A stretch of DNA of 64,000 nucleotides from Nyssa sinensis (GCA_008638375.1 CM018031.1:1530001-1594000); one strand, 5' to 3'; shown: positions 1-15,469, counted from the first letter of the stretch. Notes: generated from the letters alone by a model not told the origin. Made by a program: numbers and translations.

Positions 1-540
1 TTAATAAAATTATTAATCATTGAATAATGATGATTCATGAACTTCTTTTCTTTTTATAGTTTACACCTAATATTTTAGTGGGTTATCTTAGTTTAATGTT
101 ATATAAATAAACATTTGTTATGCTCATGTACTAAAAAAATATTAGAAGCAATGAAAGCATTTGTGCCCTAATTTTTTATTACAAAATTTTTTGAATTTTT
201 TTTATAGGTAAATTTTTTTATGAGTTTTTTGCTTTTTCATTCTGTATTTTTTAGGTCTCTTACGAGGGAAAATATTATTTGTTATTAGTTTTTTCATTTT
301 GTAGAATGTTACGATTCTCGATCTGATCCAATGACTCAATCCTGAGAACCCCCTCATCGTCTATTATAGGATCCCGATTTTAACAACCTTGATTGGGGAG
401 GAGGGGGCGTCCTCCATGGTCACCCAAAAAAAAATTTAATTTAGGCAAGGTTAGTGGGTTCCTCCACAGTCATCCAAAAAATATGACTTTGGCAAAGTTA
501 AGTGTAATGGATGTTAAAGTGACTATGAAATTAGATTTAC
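1..540. other. AT-rich intergenic DNA, no gene seen
   Basis: This stretch is very AT-rich with long T and A runs. Short open frames near its right end are purine-rich and show no recognisable protein. I see no gene, RNA or clear transposon end here. Confidence 0.5.
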
Positions 541-1040
541 AGTCCGTTTGGATAAGTTGGAAGGAAAGAAAAGGAAAAGAGAGTATTAGTTACAAGGGAA
601 AGGAAAGGAGAGGAGAGACTAATTCCTCTTTTATGTTTGGATTACTAATGAAAGAAAAGAAGAGGAAAGACTAATATAATCATTTCATCTTGTTTGGGAA
701 TGATAAAGGAGAGAAAGAAAATGAAAGAATTTTATATTATTTTATTATTATACCCTTTGGATGCTTTAGGATAGAGGTGTCATTTTTATTTTAACTTTTA
801 TAATTTTAAGGGTAATATTGGTATGATTAAAAGTTCATTAAATCTTTCTTTACTTTCCTTCCATTTTCGCCCACTTTTGGAGGGATAACAAAATTGCTAA
901 AATGAAGGTTAAGCTCTCCCTCCCTCTCCCTCCATTTCCCTTCTTTTCCTTCTTAATTTTTAAAACAAACATGATATAAGCTTCCCTTCTTTCTCCTTCC
1001 CTTCCTTTTCTTTCCAATTCTTTCCATCCAAACATAGTGT
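541..1040. mobile_element. MITE-like element with purine/pyrimidine-rich arms
   Basis: The left end (GTCCGTTTGGATAAG, then a GGAAAGAAAAGG-type tract) and the right end (reverse complement ACACTATGTTTGGATGG, then the same purine-rich tract) form imperfect terminal inverted repeats about 500 bp apart. The arms are purine-rich on the left and pyrimidine-rich on the right, so the element can fold back. No transposase is encoded. The small open frames inside are low-complexity by-products. I could not define a target-site duplication. A hAT-type MITE is possible, but the superfamily is inferred only from the ends. Confidence 0.5.
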
Positions 1041-2199
1041 TAAAGGAAAAGGTTAGTCTATTGATGTAAAAATTAATCTTCTATAAAAAAATTTAACAAT
1101 AAAATTTGTGGCATTACCAATTTTATATTTGAAAATCATAAAACTTGTGTAATTCATGTTGCCGAAATAGCTTGTCACATGCACCAGTGAGTCTTGTTTC
1201 AAAAGTTCTCATTAAGAAAATTTATGACACTGTCAATTTCATACTTAACACCATGACTCACGTAATTATTGCAGCTAAAATTGTTGATCACAAGAACCAG
1301 GGTGAGCCTCATAATTCTCAATTTAAAAAAATATGGCATTGCTCAAATAGCATATATGAATAAGCAATAACTACTCGCAAGTAGGCCTATAATAGAATTG
1401 GATACGAATTGGATCAAGGGTGATCCTAATATGATCCGTTAAGAAAAATGTTCGATCCGATAATCTGACGGATTACTTATTTGATCCGTATCCAAATCTA
1501 TCAACTGTGGACATCCGATCCAGTTCAAGAAATGAAATATTCAAATTAATGAAGCAGGAATATTCAAATTGCCAAATGTCACTCTCTGCAACATCTTCCA
1601 ATGAAAAGAATAAAGAATAGTTAATGAAACAGCATAGATTATCTCAGTACTGTAATACGCTGCTCTTATATAGTTATTTGATGGTAAAATGGTACAAATG
1701 AACAAGAAGATTCAAACAGCAGGGCTCATTGTTTCAAAAGTCATTTAAAAAAAAAAAAAACTGAAGTGGAAAGGGATGAAAAGAGATTGTGATTTTCATG
1801 AATAAAACCATGAACAGCCTAATGGGAAACTCATTCATTTAACAACAACGAAAATTTCTTAGATTCAGGGGCAAAATCAACCTTCTGAAGAAGCTGAAAT
1901 TTTTTGAGAGCTTATATGTTGTATAGAAGAAGAAAAAAATCCCCCGGAGACCAAATTTCAAAAAATTGCAACATGTAATCCTTCAATTTTCCGGGCTCTT
2001 CACGTTCTTGAAATAACAACAGTACTACTGCAGTAAAAAATCCATTAATTGAACAATCTGGGAAGGCTGTGAAGCAATTTCTAGTGCCACAAACAGCTGG
2101 CTTAATCAAATCATTCCTAAAGTTAATTTAAATCTTAATATGAGATGCCCCGAAATTTATTCAGTGCAACAGCTATAAGACAGTAACGGGTTGAGTACA
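1041..2199. other. Intergenic DNA, no gene identified
   Basis: The segment 1380-1520 has several GATCCG/ATCCGATC-type words, as often seen in degenerate transposon ends. The segment 1560-2110 is less AT-rich and has a 65-codon minus-strand open frame that I do not recognise. If the F-box 5' copy to its right once had a gene body, it would have lain here on the minus strand, but no F-box or LRR sequence is visible. Confidence 0.4.
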
Positions 2200-2330
2200 G
2201 TGCAAACTACTGATCTCAGTAGAACATTCTATATCAAAGGATTGTACAAGGCAGCAATACAAATTTATAAACTAATAAGCTTATTGATGAAAACGAATTA
2301 ATAAAACAAAAGATATGGGTATTGATGGAT

Positions 2331-2510
2331 TCATACAAGGGTTCGTGTAAATTTATACATAATAATCTGGATTGTGATGATATTTCAGTAATGATACCAA
2401 GTAATGCGGTTTTGGATGGATCATACCAGGGTTCGTGTAAATTTATACGTAATAATCTAGATTGTGATGATATTTCAGTAATGATACCATGTAATGCTTG
2501 TCATGTACAC
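2331..2510. repeat. 90-bp tandem duplication
   Basis: Two adjacent copies begin TCATACAAGG and TCATACCAGG and run through GGATTGTGATGATATTTCAG. The period of 90 is a multiple of three, so the plus-strand open frame shows a repeated 30-residue block (GSCKFI..NNLDCDDISVMIP). The matching part of the F-box 5' region near 8360 has a single copy, so this is a duplication inside copy A and probably non-coding. Confidence 0.85.
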
Positions 2511-2786
2511 GTAAGAAAATTCAGAGATCAGATAGCAGTTACGTTATTTTTTGAATGAGAGAGAGAGAAATAGAGATAGAGGGAGAAAGAGAACTAACCG
2601 TAGCCGCAGCTGCATAGCTTCAACAGTGGATGAGTCGTAATGTCGGCTTTGTCGCCGGAAAAGGAAAATAAAGGAGTCGGAATATCGGATTCGCCAACGG
2701 TGGGTGTCTACACTCGGAATATCAATGGAGAAGAGACTGCTGCCCCTTTTTCTTTTTCTTTTTTCTTTTTTGAAAACTGCCCTTTT

Positions 2787-3020
2787 ATATACTCTCTTCG
2801 TCCCAAAATAATAATCTATTTTAGGCATTCTAACTTTTTTAAAAATATTATTTTGAAACTATTTAAATTTTTTATATTACTCTCATTTAATTGAAAATCA
2901 TGTTCACATTAGGTATAATAAATGATAATTTTAAAAATTTATAGCTAAGTACGTTAATTTTTAAAATGAAATTCTTAAAATGAATAGTAATAAAAGACTC
3001 TTAAAATGAGACGGAGATAT
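2787..3020. mobile_element. Stowaway/mariner-type MITE
   Basis: The left end, ACTCTCTTCGTCCCAAAATA, and the right end, reading ATCTCCGTCTCATTTTAAG on the other strand, are the CTCCCTCCGTCCCA-type termini of Tc1/mariner MITEs. The whole 234 bp is about 85% alike, by eye and in reverse orientation, to 17174-17421. It is inserted in copy A of the F-box 5' region and missing from copies B and C. An (AT)n tract flanks its right end. Confidence 0.75.
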
Positions 3021-3140
3021 ATATATATATATATATACACCGTAATAATTATCAACTTCGGATAGTATCGGATCACAACCCAAAATCCGAACTTAGCGAA
3101 TCGAATTCGAGTACAAAGTGAATCTATTAATTTGATAAGT

Positions 3141-6100
3141 CTTTCCTCTCTTTTTTTTTAATTTTAGAATTACTTAGATGATGGAATTCGAGCAAAGCGA
3201 ATCTATTAATTTGATAAGTCTTTTCATCTTTTATTTTAGAATAAATTATGTTGATATTATCTGAGTTTTTTTGATAATTATATATACTATTTTTTTAATT
3301 TGAAAATTACACTCTCTTATACTTCTAACATCGGGTGTTTTTTTTTTTTTTGTTAATTAGACTAGTTTGGTTGTGTTTCCTAATTAGAATTAAACAATAT
3401 ATATTAGTTTCTTTGTAAGATTAATATTCTTTGTAGGATTAATATTAAAGAGTTTTATTTCTTGTAAAATTAGAAGTATAATATAATGTTTAGTATGTAA
3501 AAATAGAATGATCATTAATTCAATAAAATAAAATGAAATTAGAATTACTCGATTAAGTCAAAAGAAAACTTAGAATGATTTTTAATTGAATGTTCATTCC
3601 ATTTAATAAGTGTTTTTATTCATACCAGATAAAAAAAATAAAAAAAATGAATATTTTTAAAATGCTCATTATACTGTATAAAACATAACGTAAGAGGAAA
3701 AAAAATTGAAATAGTTCTATTTTCATGGTACATTCAAGTTCCCCTTTAGTGTTATAACTAATTCAGGATCAATACGAGGACAAATGTAATTCCGTCAATT
3801 TCGTCAACCGAGAAATCTATCAAGAGGTGCATTGTAATTTCTAAAACTAAAAAACTAGTATATGTAATTATAAAAAATCTGAAGAGAATTTAGAATAATT
3901 TATCATTTTTAGTACAAAGTCTTTCATTTTTTTAAAGCATAGTCAACCACTAGGGTCAAGAGTTTTAATCTCTACTTATTTTAAAAAAATATGTATATTT
4001 CCTTACGCTTGTTAGGATTTGAACCCTACTTTTTTTTCGCAAGAATACTACATTTATAAATATATTTACTTCTAAAAAGACAATGTTATCGTACAAATAT
4101 GTGTGCGTGTGAATATACATTTGCAGTATGTAGAAAACCCAACAGTCTAAGCATACATTCACATATACAAATGTTTGGGTTTGGATTCAGGATTCTATTC
4201 AGTAGTCCAATCCACCCCAATCTCTCACATGAGATGTAATCCACAATAAGGTCCACATCTATAGGATCCACTTTCATGTGAGAGATGGGTGAATTAGACT
4301 TCTCCGTTGGACTGAAGAGGATCTAGATCATGTCCACTGGCATTGCCCCATTAAATTTTATTTTAAAATAAAATGTTTATTTGATAAATAAAAAATTATT
4401 GAGATTGTGAATAAAGACTGTAGTAGCAAGTTTTGTTACACAGAAAAAACAAAATTATCATCTTTCATTTATCTAATTCCTCACGATGAATAAATTTTGT
4501 TGTTGAAATTAGAAGTGTATAATTTTTTATATTATTATAAATTTTTACTATTCAGAATTTGTCACTAAAAAATATCAAAAGCTTTTAGCAATAAATTATA
4601 TTATTTCTGATAAATAATTTTGAAATAAATTATTAATTTAACGACTTTATTTAATATCAATAAAAGACTATGAAATTAAGAGAAGATTGCTAGTCTCTAT
4701 ATGGCCTAAATAATCTACAAACCAATGTGAGTGTTTGGGATTTAATTGCAAGTGTATTGGAGAACTTCTCTCAACACAGATTATTTTAAAAACTTAATTA
4801 TAAGATATTTTTTAATGAATGTAATATACAACGTAGCAATATATCTATTCAATAATACTTTGAAAGCTAAGAGAAATGATTCTTCTCATTACTCTTATCC
4901 TTATTCACTTTATTCTCTCTCTTTAAGGTATATAAAAAGGCTACATAGTTGGAAACCATGGCCTCCTCCAAATATTAGAGAGGCTTTAAAGAGATAAGTG
5001 GATTTTAAAAAAAATTGTGGTGAAAATTTGTGACCAAAAAAGATAATCTTTCCTTATCAATTGTGATAAATATAAATAAAGAATTTAGGAAATATAATAG
5101 AGTATACCGATTGTCCAACTTTAAATGACAACGTTTTCATTATAATTCTCAGCTTGTTTTAACCTTATGTGAACAATCTCTCAATTAATAATGCATCAAA
5201 AATTAAATATAAATATATGGTTAGTTCACATCATTTTATTTTCTATAATATATCTATATATAGTCTAAATATACTTGAGCATGTCTTTTTGTTAATTTCT
5301 GTTATATTAATATCGTAGAAATCTTTTATCTAATCAAATTTATTCTTTCTCTCTCTCTTCTAATCCAACCCATTGTAACTCTATTAGGCCACTTTCCCTC
5401 AAACACAATGTGAACAATCTGGATGTGAGGTGGATCAAAGATATGAGTTGTAGAGATGAGTTTAACTTGTATATCAGATGTTAAATGGAACTTTAGGGTG
5501 GAGTGGTAAAGAGAAAGGGATGAAAATCTAGAACTTTTACAAGAGATTTTTAAGAAATTGGGGCGAGACTTGAAATGTTTCACGGGATTTCCAATACAAA
5601 GACTTCAATTAGCGCAAAATTTTAAGTACAAGGGATGAGTGTGGTACAAGGCTTCTGAAAGTCAACTCTCTAGTGATTAATAAGAGTTATTTTCTCTTAT
5701 TGTCCTCTAATTTTTTTATCGTGGTAGTTGGGAGTATTTATAGTGGTCGATCACCTGTCAATTTCTCTGTCCACGTGAATATTTATAGAAGGTGTAGGAA
5801 GTTTCACGCTCAGGGTGCGTGAATCTCTTTAAAGAACCTATTATTTTAGCCTCTATTCCATAAGACGTTGGGTATCCTAAATGTGAAGAAGTATGGCGCA
5901 AAAATTACACATGTCCATGCAATAGTCTTTAGGAGCCTTCCGAGGACTTGCCCCTATGTCTATGAATAACCATGATCAGAAAGGTGGAACTTCATGTGGT
6001 CTTATAGAGCCTCACCAGCCGTATTTAGACATGAAGGGAGCATCATTGTGAGTCTTCTCAATGATCAGAATTTGATCATGAACGTGTAACAAGATGGAGT

Positions 6101-6840
6101 TAGAGAGTAACTTAACGAAAGCTAATATGTGATATTAGTAGAATGGGTCGACCAAGATTTGAGAAGAGAGTTATGTGTAATTTATCAAAAATAAAAAATA
6201 AAGGAGGATAATATAATTTTAGAAATATCAAAAAATGTAAGTTTAATTTATTTTTAAATTTATTATAATTATTTATTAAAAATTATATATTTATTACCTA
6301 ATTATAATATCACAGTCTAATTCTGATTGTCCTGACAATTAAACTCGTGGCATGATATTTTTTCTGATTTTTAAAATATTTCGTGAAACATGGGCGAGCC
6401 CCGTCCTGCAAGTAAGCATCTTATTTGGAGCAAAGTAGAGGAATTTTTCCCTGGAGGGCCTCATGCCATTACAGAGCGAGCAAGGTCACCCTAATTTGTA
6501 CTTCCACTGTCTGTTGAATGCGGAGATTAATTTTCTTATAGTATTTTTATATAACTTAAAGCTTTTTTAATGCCATTTTTCCGTGGCTAGACTTCTTATC
6601 TAGTTTAGAAAATCTTTTATATTAATAAATTTAGTTTCTTACAAAATTATTATCAATTAATAGTAATTTTAAATTTATGATTAAAAAAAAAAAAAGTAAA
6701 AGAAAGCAAATTGATTCTTGTAAGAAAAAACCAGAGGAGTGAAAATAAAAGAAATTTCTGGAAAAGGCATCCTTCCTTCTATAAAAGTTTTAGACAAGAT
6801 AGTCTCCTAGCAATCCCTTAACAATACCCACTCAATTGAC
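3141..6840. other. Repeat-rich intergenic DNA without a recognisable gene
   Basis: The region is AT-rich. A short direct repeat lies at about 3100-3230 (both copies hold GAATCTATTAATTTGATAAG). The segments 4170-4330 and 5330-5600 look like transposon-derived mid-repetitive DNA (recurring ATCCAC and TCTCACATG words, and an 85-codon minus-strand open frame without known domains). The segment 5740-6160 is less AT-rich and resembles a degenerate retroelement. The segment 6390-6520 could be an exon relic, but I could not assign it. Confidence 0.4.
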
Positions 6841-8158
6841 TCACAGGACCATAATAAACTCTCTCGAACCCTCATACATGAATGTCCTAATATGAGAAGT
6901 AAGCTTCAATATCTCATCATCAACGTTGAAGCCTATGCTGTTCCTCACATCAAGATGCACAAGTTCTTTGCACCCCTGCAAAATCATCACTAGAAATTTC
7001 CGTTGGAGAAATGTATGCCTTAGACCCAAATGCTTTATATTTGGTAGTAATGTGACAATGGCAGATGCCTCGTCTTCCAGTATGTGGACTAGTGCAAACC
7101 CTGGTGTGAAATCTAAGCCGACCAAGTTCTTGCAGTGAAGGCTTACTGGGGTAAGCGTTTCTTGCAGATTGGAGCTGTCCTCGAGTGTTAGCATCTCCAA
7201 ATTTTTCATCTTGCATACAAGGTTCGGGATGGTGAAATATTGACGGGGGATCAGACTAGAAGGCAGCGCCAAATGTTTCAAGGCAGTACACCTAGCAACA
7301 AAAATTCATTTCAAAATAAGTTCAAAATTTTTTCAACCAATGAAGACCATTTTGTTTATAATTAGATTCTATTAGGTTGCCAAAACAATAGAGGGTGATT
7401 GGTCATCTTGCCTGTGTCTCCACATAGACCAAGTATGGGATGAGAAAATTCATTATATATAAGATCCTTCGTCACTATGAAAAATACTAAATATAACAGT
7501 TTCTCTCCCTCCATCTTCTCACCCCTAGACACAAATTAGGAAATTCATATGCATTTATTATAATGAACCCCACTTGTGTGTGGGGTAAGAAAACTCATTA
7601 TATACAACATCACTCAAATCTCTGTATAGGTCAATACTTTATATCGGTAAAGTAGTTAAAAAATGATGAAGAAAAACAGTCAAAACAATTAGTAAGTACA
7701 ATAATGAATTCTCTATCAAAACTCATCAGATGTTAGAATAAATTCAGACCTATTGGAGTCAGTAATGATCAAGAATAGTGTCTTCTTTTATTTAGCTAAA
7801 AAAAATATCTTAATGTAGTTTAGATGACTTACTCGTTTGCGACATAAATTAATGCATCTACTGGACATCCTCTGGGAAGCACTAGCAAAACAGCAGAACC
7901 ATTGCTACGATTGATGATGGACTTTATGAATTTAGTAATGGAGAAACGCACTGATAATCCATATACAGAATGTATTCTATGCATGATAATTGGGACACAA
8001 GGAAAAACAAGACGCCGCCAGCATAGAGGACTGAGAGAAGCTTTGTACCATGACTTGCATACAAGGGGAATGTCCAAGAACAGTGATTCCATTTCCAATC
8101 TCCCTAGCACATTCACCAAACAATCCATGTTTAAATCTTCCCATTTTCGCTCTTCCAT
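6841..8158 (-). CDS. F-box/LRR-repeat protein (At3g48880-like)
   Basis: Probable substrate-recognition subunit of an SCF (SKP1-Cullin1-F-box) ubiquitin ligase. Coding exon 1 runs 8158-7833 and exon 2 runs 7291-6841. The 541-bp intron has a GTAAGT donor and a TAG acceptor, and joining them completes a GAG codon in frame. The product is 258 aa. Residues 1-45 form the F-box (KWEDLNMDCLVNVL, then IPLVCKSWYKA and WRRLVFP). The rest carries degenerate leucine-rich repeats (NLEMLTLED, CKNLVGLDF, LPNIKHLGLRH, CKELVHLDVRN). Arabidopsis relatives are about 300 aa, so this is slightly short. An upstream ATG at 8194 would add 12 residues, but a TATACAG acceptor ends exactly before the ATG at 8158. With the conserved GTTAGT donor near 8540 this points to a 5'UTR intron and the inner start. 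The substrate is unknown. Confidence 0.82.
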
Positions 8159-9230
8159 CTGTATATTAAGGCAACTGTCAATTTTATACACCATGATGAA
8201 AGAAAAATATTGATTATATAATTGCAGCTACCATATGTTATATTTGATTCATTCGGACAAAATGTAATTTTCAAAGGCTTGCAGAAAGCAGCAAGGCAAA
8301 CTTATACATCATACGCTTGTTGATGAAAATGAATTAATAAAACCAAAGATACGGGTTTTGATGGATCAGATAACGGTTCGTGTAAATTTATACATCATAA
8401 TCTAAATTTTGATGATATTTCAGTAAGGGTATCATGTACTTCTTCTCATTTACACATAAGAAAATTCAGAGATCAGGTAGCTGCTACTTGATTTTTTTGA
8501 ATGAGTGAGAGAGGAAGAAAGATTACTAACCCTAGCCGCAGCAGCCTAGCTTGAACAGTGGATGAGTCGTAATGTCGGCTTCGTCGTCGGAATATAGGAT
8601 TCGTCAACCGGGGATGGGGGATACTCGGAATATCAAAAGAAGAGCCCGCTGATCCTCATCTTTTTATATATACATTCACATTCACGGACGTACTTACGTT
8701 ACCTGGTCAAAGTCCGGATCAGATGGGATGAATCCAAAACAAAACGTCAAATCCGGACTTGACGATTTGAATTCGGATAAGAAAAGATTCAATAACTTGT
8801 TGAAATGTAATCTCAATAAGATTGGTTAAAATAAAAATATTTTAAATTATATTTAAATTTAATTTATTAATATTTCAAATCAATGTAAAATAAATTTTTA
8901 ATCAAATTGAATTCGAATAGTTTAATTTTTTTTTTATATAATATTAGTCTTTGTTTAGAAATTTTGGAAAAAAATAAAATAAATAATAACTTAAAATGAA
9001 AGACAAAAAGAGATGAAAAAATGTATTAATTTTCAACTTATTTGAATATTTAAGAGAAAAATTAAAAAAATAATTATTTTTTATTTGAATAATTAGTAAG
9101 GAAAAAAAAAAGGTGTATAAGTTATTTGACATTTAAATTCATTTCGTTATAAAAATCTTAATTCTTAACACAAACATTTAAGGGTATATTTGATATTTTC
9201 AAAAAGTTATTAAAAAATTTTATTTTCTTT
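8159..9230 (-). promoter_or_regulatory. F-box gene 5'UTR intron, leader exon and promoter (copy B)
   Basis: Reading leftward on the minus strand, promoter DNA (about 9230-8650) leads into a leader exon around 8620-8540, without an ATG in the part I read. A donor-like GTTAGT follows, and then an intron that ends at 8159. A TATATATA tract at about 8663-8670 could be the TATA region. This is the only one of three copies still attached to an F-box coding region. Exon and promoter limits are inferred from splice-like signals and from conservation among the copies. Confidence 0.55.
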
Positions 9231-10522
9231 ACTAATGTGCCCTATGATTCTATAAACAAGAACGATAAAGGAAATCATTTAATCATGTTTTACACTGCGT
9301 TAGAAATGAGTTTACTTCATTGCGTTCAAAGTGACCTAATCTCAACTCTTCTTAAATCATTCACGATAATAGCTTCACAAACACATATAAAGCCACATAA
9401 AACAATAAACATGTATATATGTATATATATATATATATATATTCGAATCATAGAACGTCTCGTAGATATATTATTTGAACGAAGAAGAAAGAAAAGTAGG
9501 GATAGGTTAAGGACCTTGCCTGGCTATGTGTCTCTGTCTCTCAAAGCGGCGGAGTCTGTCAAGATAATTTTGCACTCACATCTGTCTAAAAGGTGGGTAT
9601 TTAAATAGAGATTAAATTTAAGAAAACTCTCTCAATCAGATTTAATTAATGTAAACCCTATCAAATTTAAGAAAACTCATAATTCTCTCAAGGCATTTGT
9701 GTGGTGTCTTACTCGTGTCTTAGGCTGCGTCTGTGCCGAATTATGTTGTGTTTGTGTCACGTGTTTTTGAAGATTGATTCGATTCGATTTATCATATCAT
9801 GTCAACTGATCCAATCTATTGACTATTATGTAATATCATATTATATAATATTATATCATACTGTTTGTTAACCTGACGTGTTTGAATTAACCCGATCCAA
9901 TTCACACGTCTACCCACGTGACCTGAATTGTAAGTGGCCAAAAAATGATGTGAACTGGAATCATAAGCCTATAGGCACTCAATTGGAAAATAAATATATA
10001 AAAAAAAGGTATGAAGAAAGAATCATGTGACGTTGTGGACCCATTTATTGCTCACTACAATAAGATTGAAAGACAACCGAAGATGAAAGTCCCAAAGCAG
10101 GAAGACGACGACACCAAAAACCTTCCTATTTATTATAATTATACAGTTATAGACATAGATATAAGAAAAAAGAAAAAATACTAGTTTGAGAAGATGCTAT
10201 CAATTGATTTTCGTAAAATATGTATTTAATAAGACAGTTAGTTTATGGACGCAAAAACAAATTTTGATAGAAGATGGAAAAATCACTTTTCTTTATGAAA
10301 ATTTATACGTAATGTTCGTGATCTAGTTTGAATTTATGTGATTAGGAGACTTAATAGCATCTTTGTTATAAATAATAGAATGCTATGAGTCTGTGACTTA
10401 TCTTACGAAACAGATTGTTTATATTGTGATTATTCTAATGTGATTAAACAAAAATAATTAGTAGGTGATTTGATATTTGAAAGGGTCTTGATAGCTAATC
10501 ACATTATCCAATTTCACACTTT
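9231..10522. other. Spacer between F-box promoter copies B and C
   Basis: Unique AT-rich DNA with an (AT)n microsatellite at about 9417-9441. A 123-codon plus-strand open frame (9237-9608) spans the microsatellite and has no recognisable domain, so I do not call it a gene. Confidence 0.45.
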
Positions 10523-11246
10523 GAATGAGAGAGAGAGGAAGAAAGATCGATTACTAACCCTAGCCGCAGCCGCTAGCTTGAACAGTGGATGAGACGTAAT
10601 GTCGGCTTCGTCGTCTGAATATCAGATTCGTCAACCGGGGATGTGGCATACTCGGAATATCAAACGAAGAGCCCGCTGATCCTCATCTTTTTATATATAC
10701 ATTTACGGACGTACGTGCGTTACCTGGTCAGAATTCGGATACGATGGGATGAATCTAAAACAAAACGTCAAATCCGGACTTGACGGTTTGAATTCGGATA
10801 AGAAAAGATCCAATAATTTGTTGAAGTGTAACCTCAATAAGATTGGTTAAAATAAAAATATTTTCAATTATATTTAAATTTAATTTATTAATATTTCAAA
10901 TCAATGTGAAATAAATTTTTAATCGAATTGAATTCGAATAGTTTAATTTTTTATATATAATATTAGTCTTTGTTTAGAAGTTTTGAAAAAAAATAAAATA
11001 AATAATAACTTAAAATGAAAGACAAAAAAAGATGAAAAAATGTATTAATTTTCAACTTATTTGAATATTTAAGAAAAAAATTAAAAAAATAATTATTTCT
11101 TATTTGAATAATTAGTAAGAGAAAAAAAAAAAGGTGTATAAGTTATTTGACATTCAAATTCATTTCGTTATAAAAATTTTAATTCTTAACACAAACATTT
11201 AAGGGTATATTTGATATTTTTTAAAAGTTATTAAAAAATTTTATTT
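10523..11246 (-). repeat. Copy C of the F-box gene promoter/leader
   Basis: Begins GAATGAGAGAGAGAGGAAG and matches 8502-9230 nearly base for base by eye, including the leader exon, the CTCATCTTTTTATATATACA stretch, the CAAATCCGGACTTGACG block and the TTAAGGGTATATTTGATATT end. Identity stops abruptly at about 9230/11246. It has the same orientation as copy B. The minus-strand side (below 10523) has no F-box coding sequence, so it is a promoter fragment without a gene. Confidence 0.85.
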
Positions 11247-11287
11247 TCATTTTTTTTCTTTCAAATATTTCAAAATCTTTTCTTTTA

Positions 11288-11545
11288 TCTCTTACTTAAA
11301 CATTTAAATAAAATATTTATTTATTCTAATTTTTTATTTTCTTTTCAAATCTCTCAGTTGGAACAAAATATTCAAATATAGTTGACTTAATAATTTAATA
11401 AATTTATAAATATCTCTTACTTAAACATTTAAATAAAATATTTATTTATTTATTTATTCTAATTTTTTATTTTCTTTTCAAATCTCTCAGTTGGAACAAA
11501 ATATTCAAATATAGTTGACTTAATAATTTAATAAATTTATAAATA
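11288..11545. repeat. 125-bp tandem duplication
   Basis: Two copies, starting TCTCTTACTTAAACATTTAA at 11288 and at 11413, are almost identical through TTGGAACAAAATATTCAAAT to AATTTATAAATAT. The second has an extra ATTTATTT unit, which suggests slippage. It lies about 0.6 kb upstream of the uL13 start and shows no coding potential. Confidence 0.9.
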
Positions 11546-11791
11546 TGTTAAAGTTTAATTTATTAATTTTTAAATTGATTTTGAACAATTTTTAACCAAT
11601 TCAATTACGGCCGAACTCTACGACCCTATGTTGCTACGTTGGCAAATAGATCTAATATTATAGGCAAGTGTGGAACCGGTTTTACCATATATAAAACCGG
11701 TTTCTCCATGGCAGGCCTTGGTTTTGTAATTTAGGGGATGTTTGGGATGTCGGAGTGTACATTTTCAAATATTTAATTTAGATAGCTTAAT

Positions 11792-12060
11792 TGGGCTTAC
11801 GAACAAAGTTGGGCTCAGTTCCTATTTTTACTAAAATGGACTAGTTAACTAAAGGCCCAAGTCCAACTATAATGAAACATAATGGTCTTCAATATATATA
11901 ACCAATGATCATCTGACACGTAATCAGTAAATTGCCATTTTGTCACCGCAAAGCTTTTCCACCGTTGGATTTAGTTCAAGAACACAAACTCAGAAACACC
12001 CCCATCACACCCTAATACATACATATATATCCCCCAAAACACCCCTCCAAAACCCTAGCC
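11792..12060 (+). promoter_or_regulatory. uL13 promoter: site II elements, TATA tract, telo-box
   Basis: TGGGCT occurs at 11792-11797 and 11810-11815, and GGCCCA (reverse of TGGGCC) at 11854-11859. These are site II motifs typical of plant ribosomal protein promoters (TCP targets). A TATATATA tract lies at about 11893-11900. An AAACCCTAG telo-box is at 12050-12058, in the leader ahead of a (GA)n tract at 12108-12131. This combination fits growth-coupled expression of translation genes. Factor binding is inferred from the family. Confidence 0.7.
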
Positions 12061-12137
12061 TCTCGTCTCCATTTCACTCAAAAAGCAGCAGCCCCCAAAG
12101 AGGGAGAGAGAGTGTAGAGAGAGAGAGAGAGGAAATA

Positions 12138-15469
<3,332 letters not shown>

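Larger units (their letters stand above)
2200..3140 (-). repeat. Copy A of the F-box gene 5' region (5'UTR exon, partial intron, promoter)
   Basis: The block from about 2240 to 2760 matches 8270-8650 upstream of the F-box gene. It includes the GATATTTCAGTAA stretch, the conserved GTTAGT donor in a TAGCCGCAG context, and the GTGGATGAGTCGTAATGTCGG 5'UTR segment. Similarity resumes at about 3060-3140 after a MITE that split this copy. No F-box coding sequence follows on its minus-strand side, so it is an orphan promoter/leader. Inside it, a 90-bp unit (2331-2420 and 2421-2510) is repeated in tandem. Confidence 0.7.

Noticed and set aside
5326..5583. 85-codon minus-strand open frame
   Set aside because: No known domain, sits in repeat-like DNA, and its composition matches recurrent transposon-derived sequence rather than a gene.
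9237..9608. 123-codon plus-strand open frame
   Set aside because: Runs through an (AT)n microsatellite that supplies a Tyr/Ile repeat; no homology or splice context.
11940..12137. N-terminal extension of the uL13 frame upstream of 12138
   Set aside because: Contains the telo-box and (GA)n leader, lacks homology to L13a and would make the protein abnormally long; the ATG at 12138 gives the standard 206 aa.
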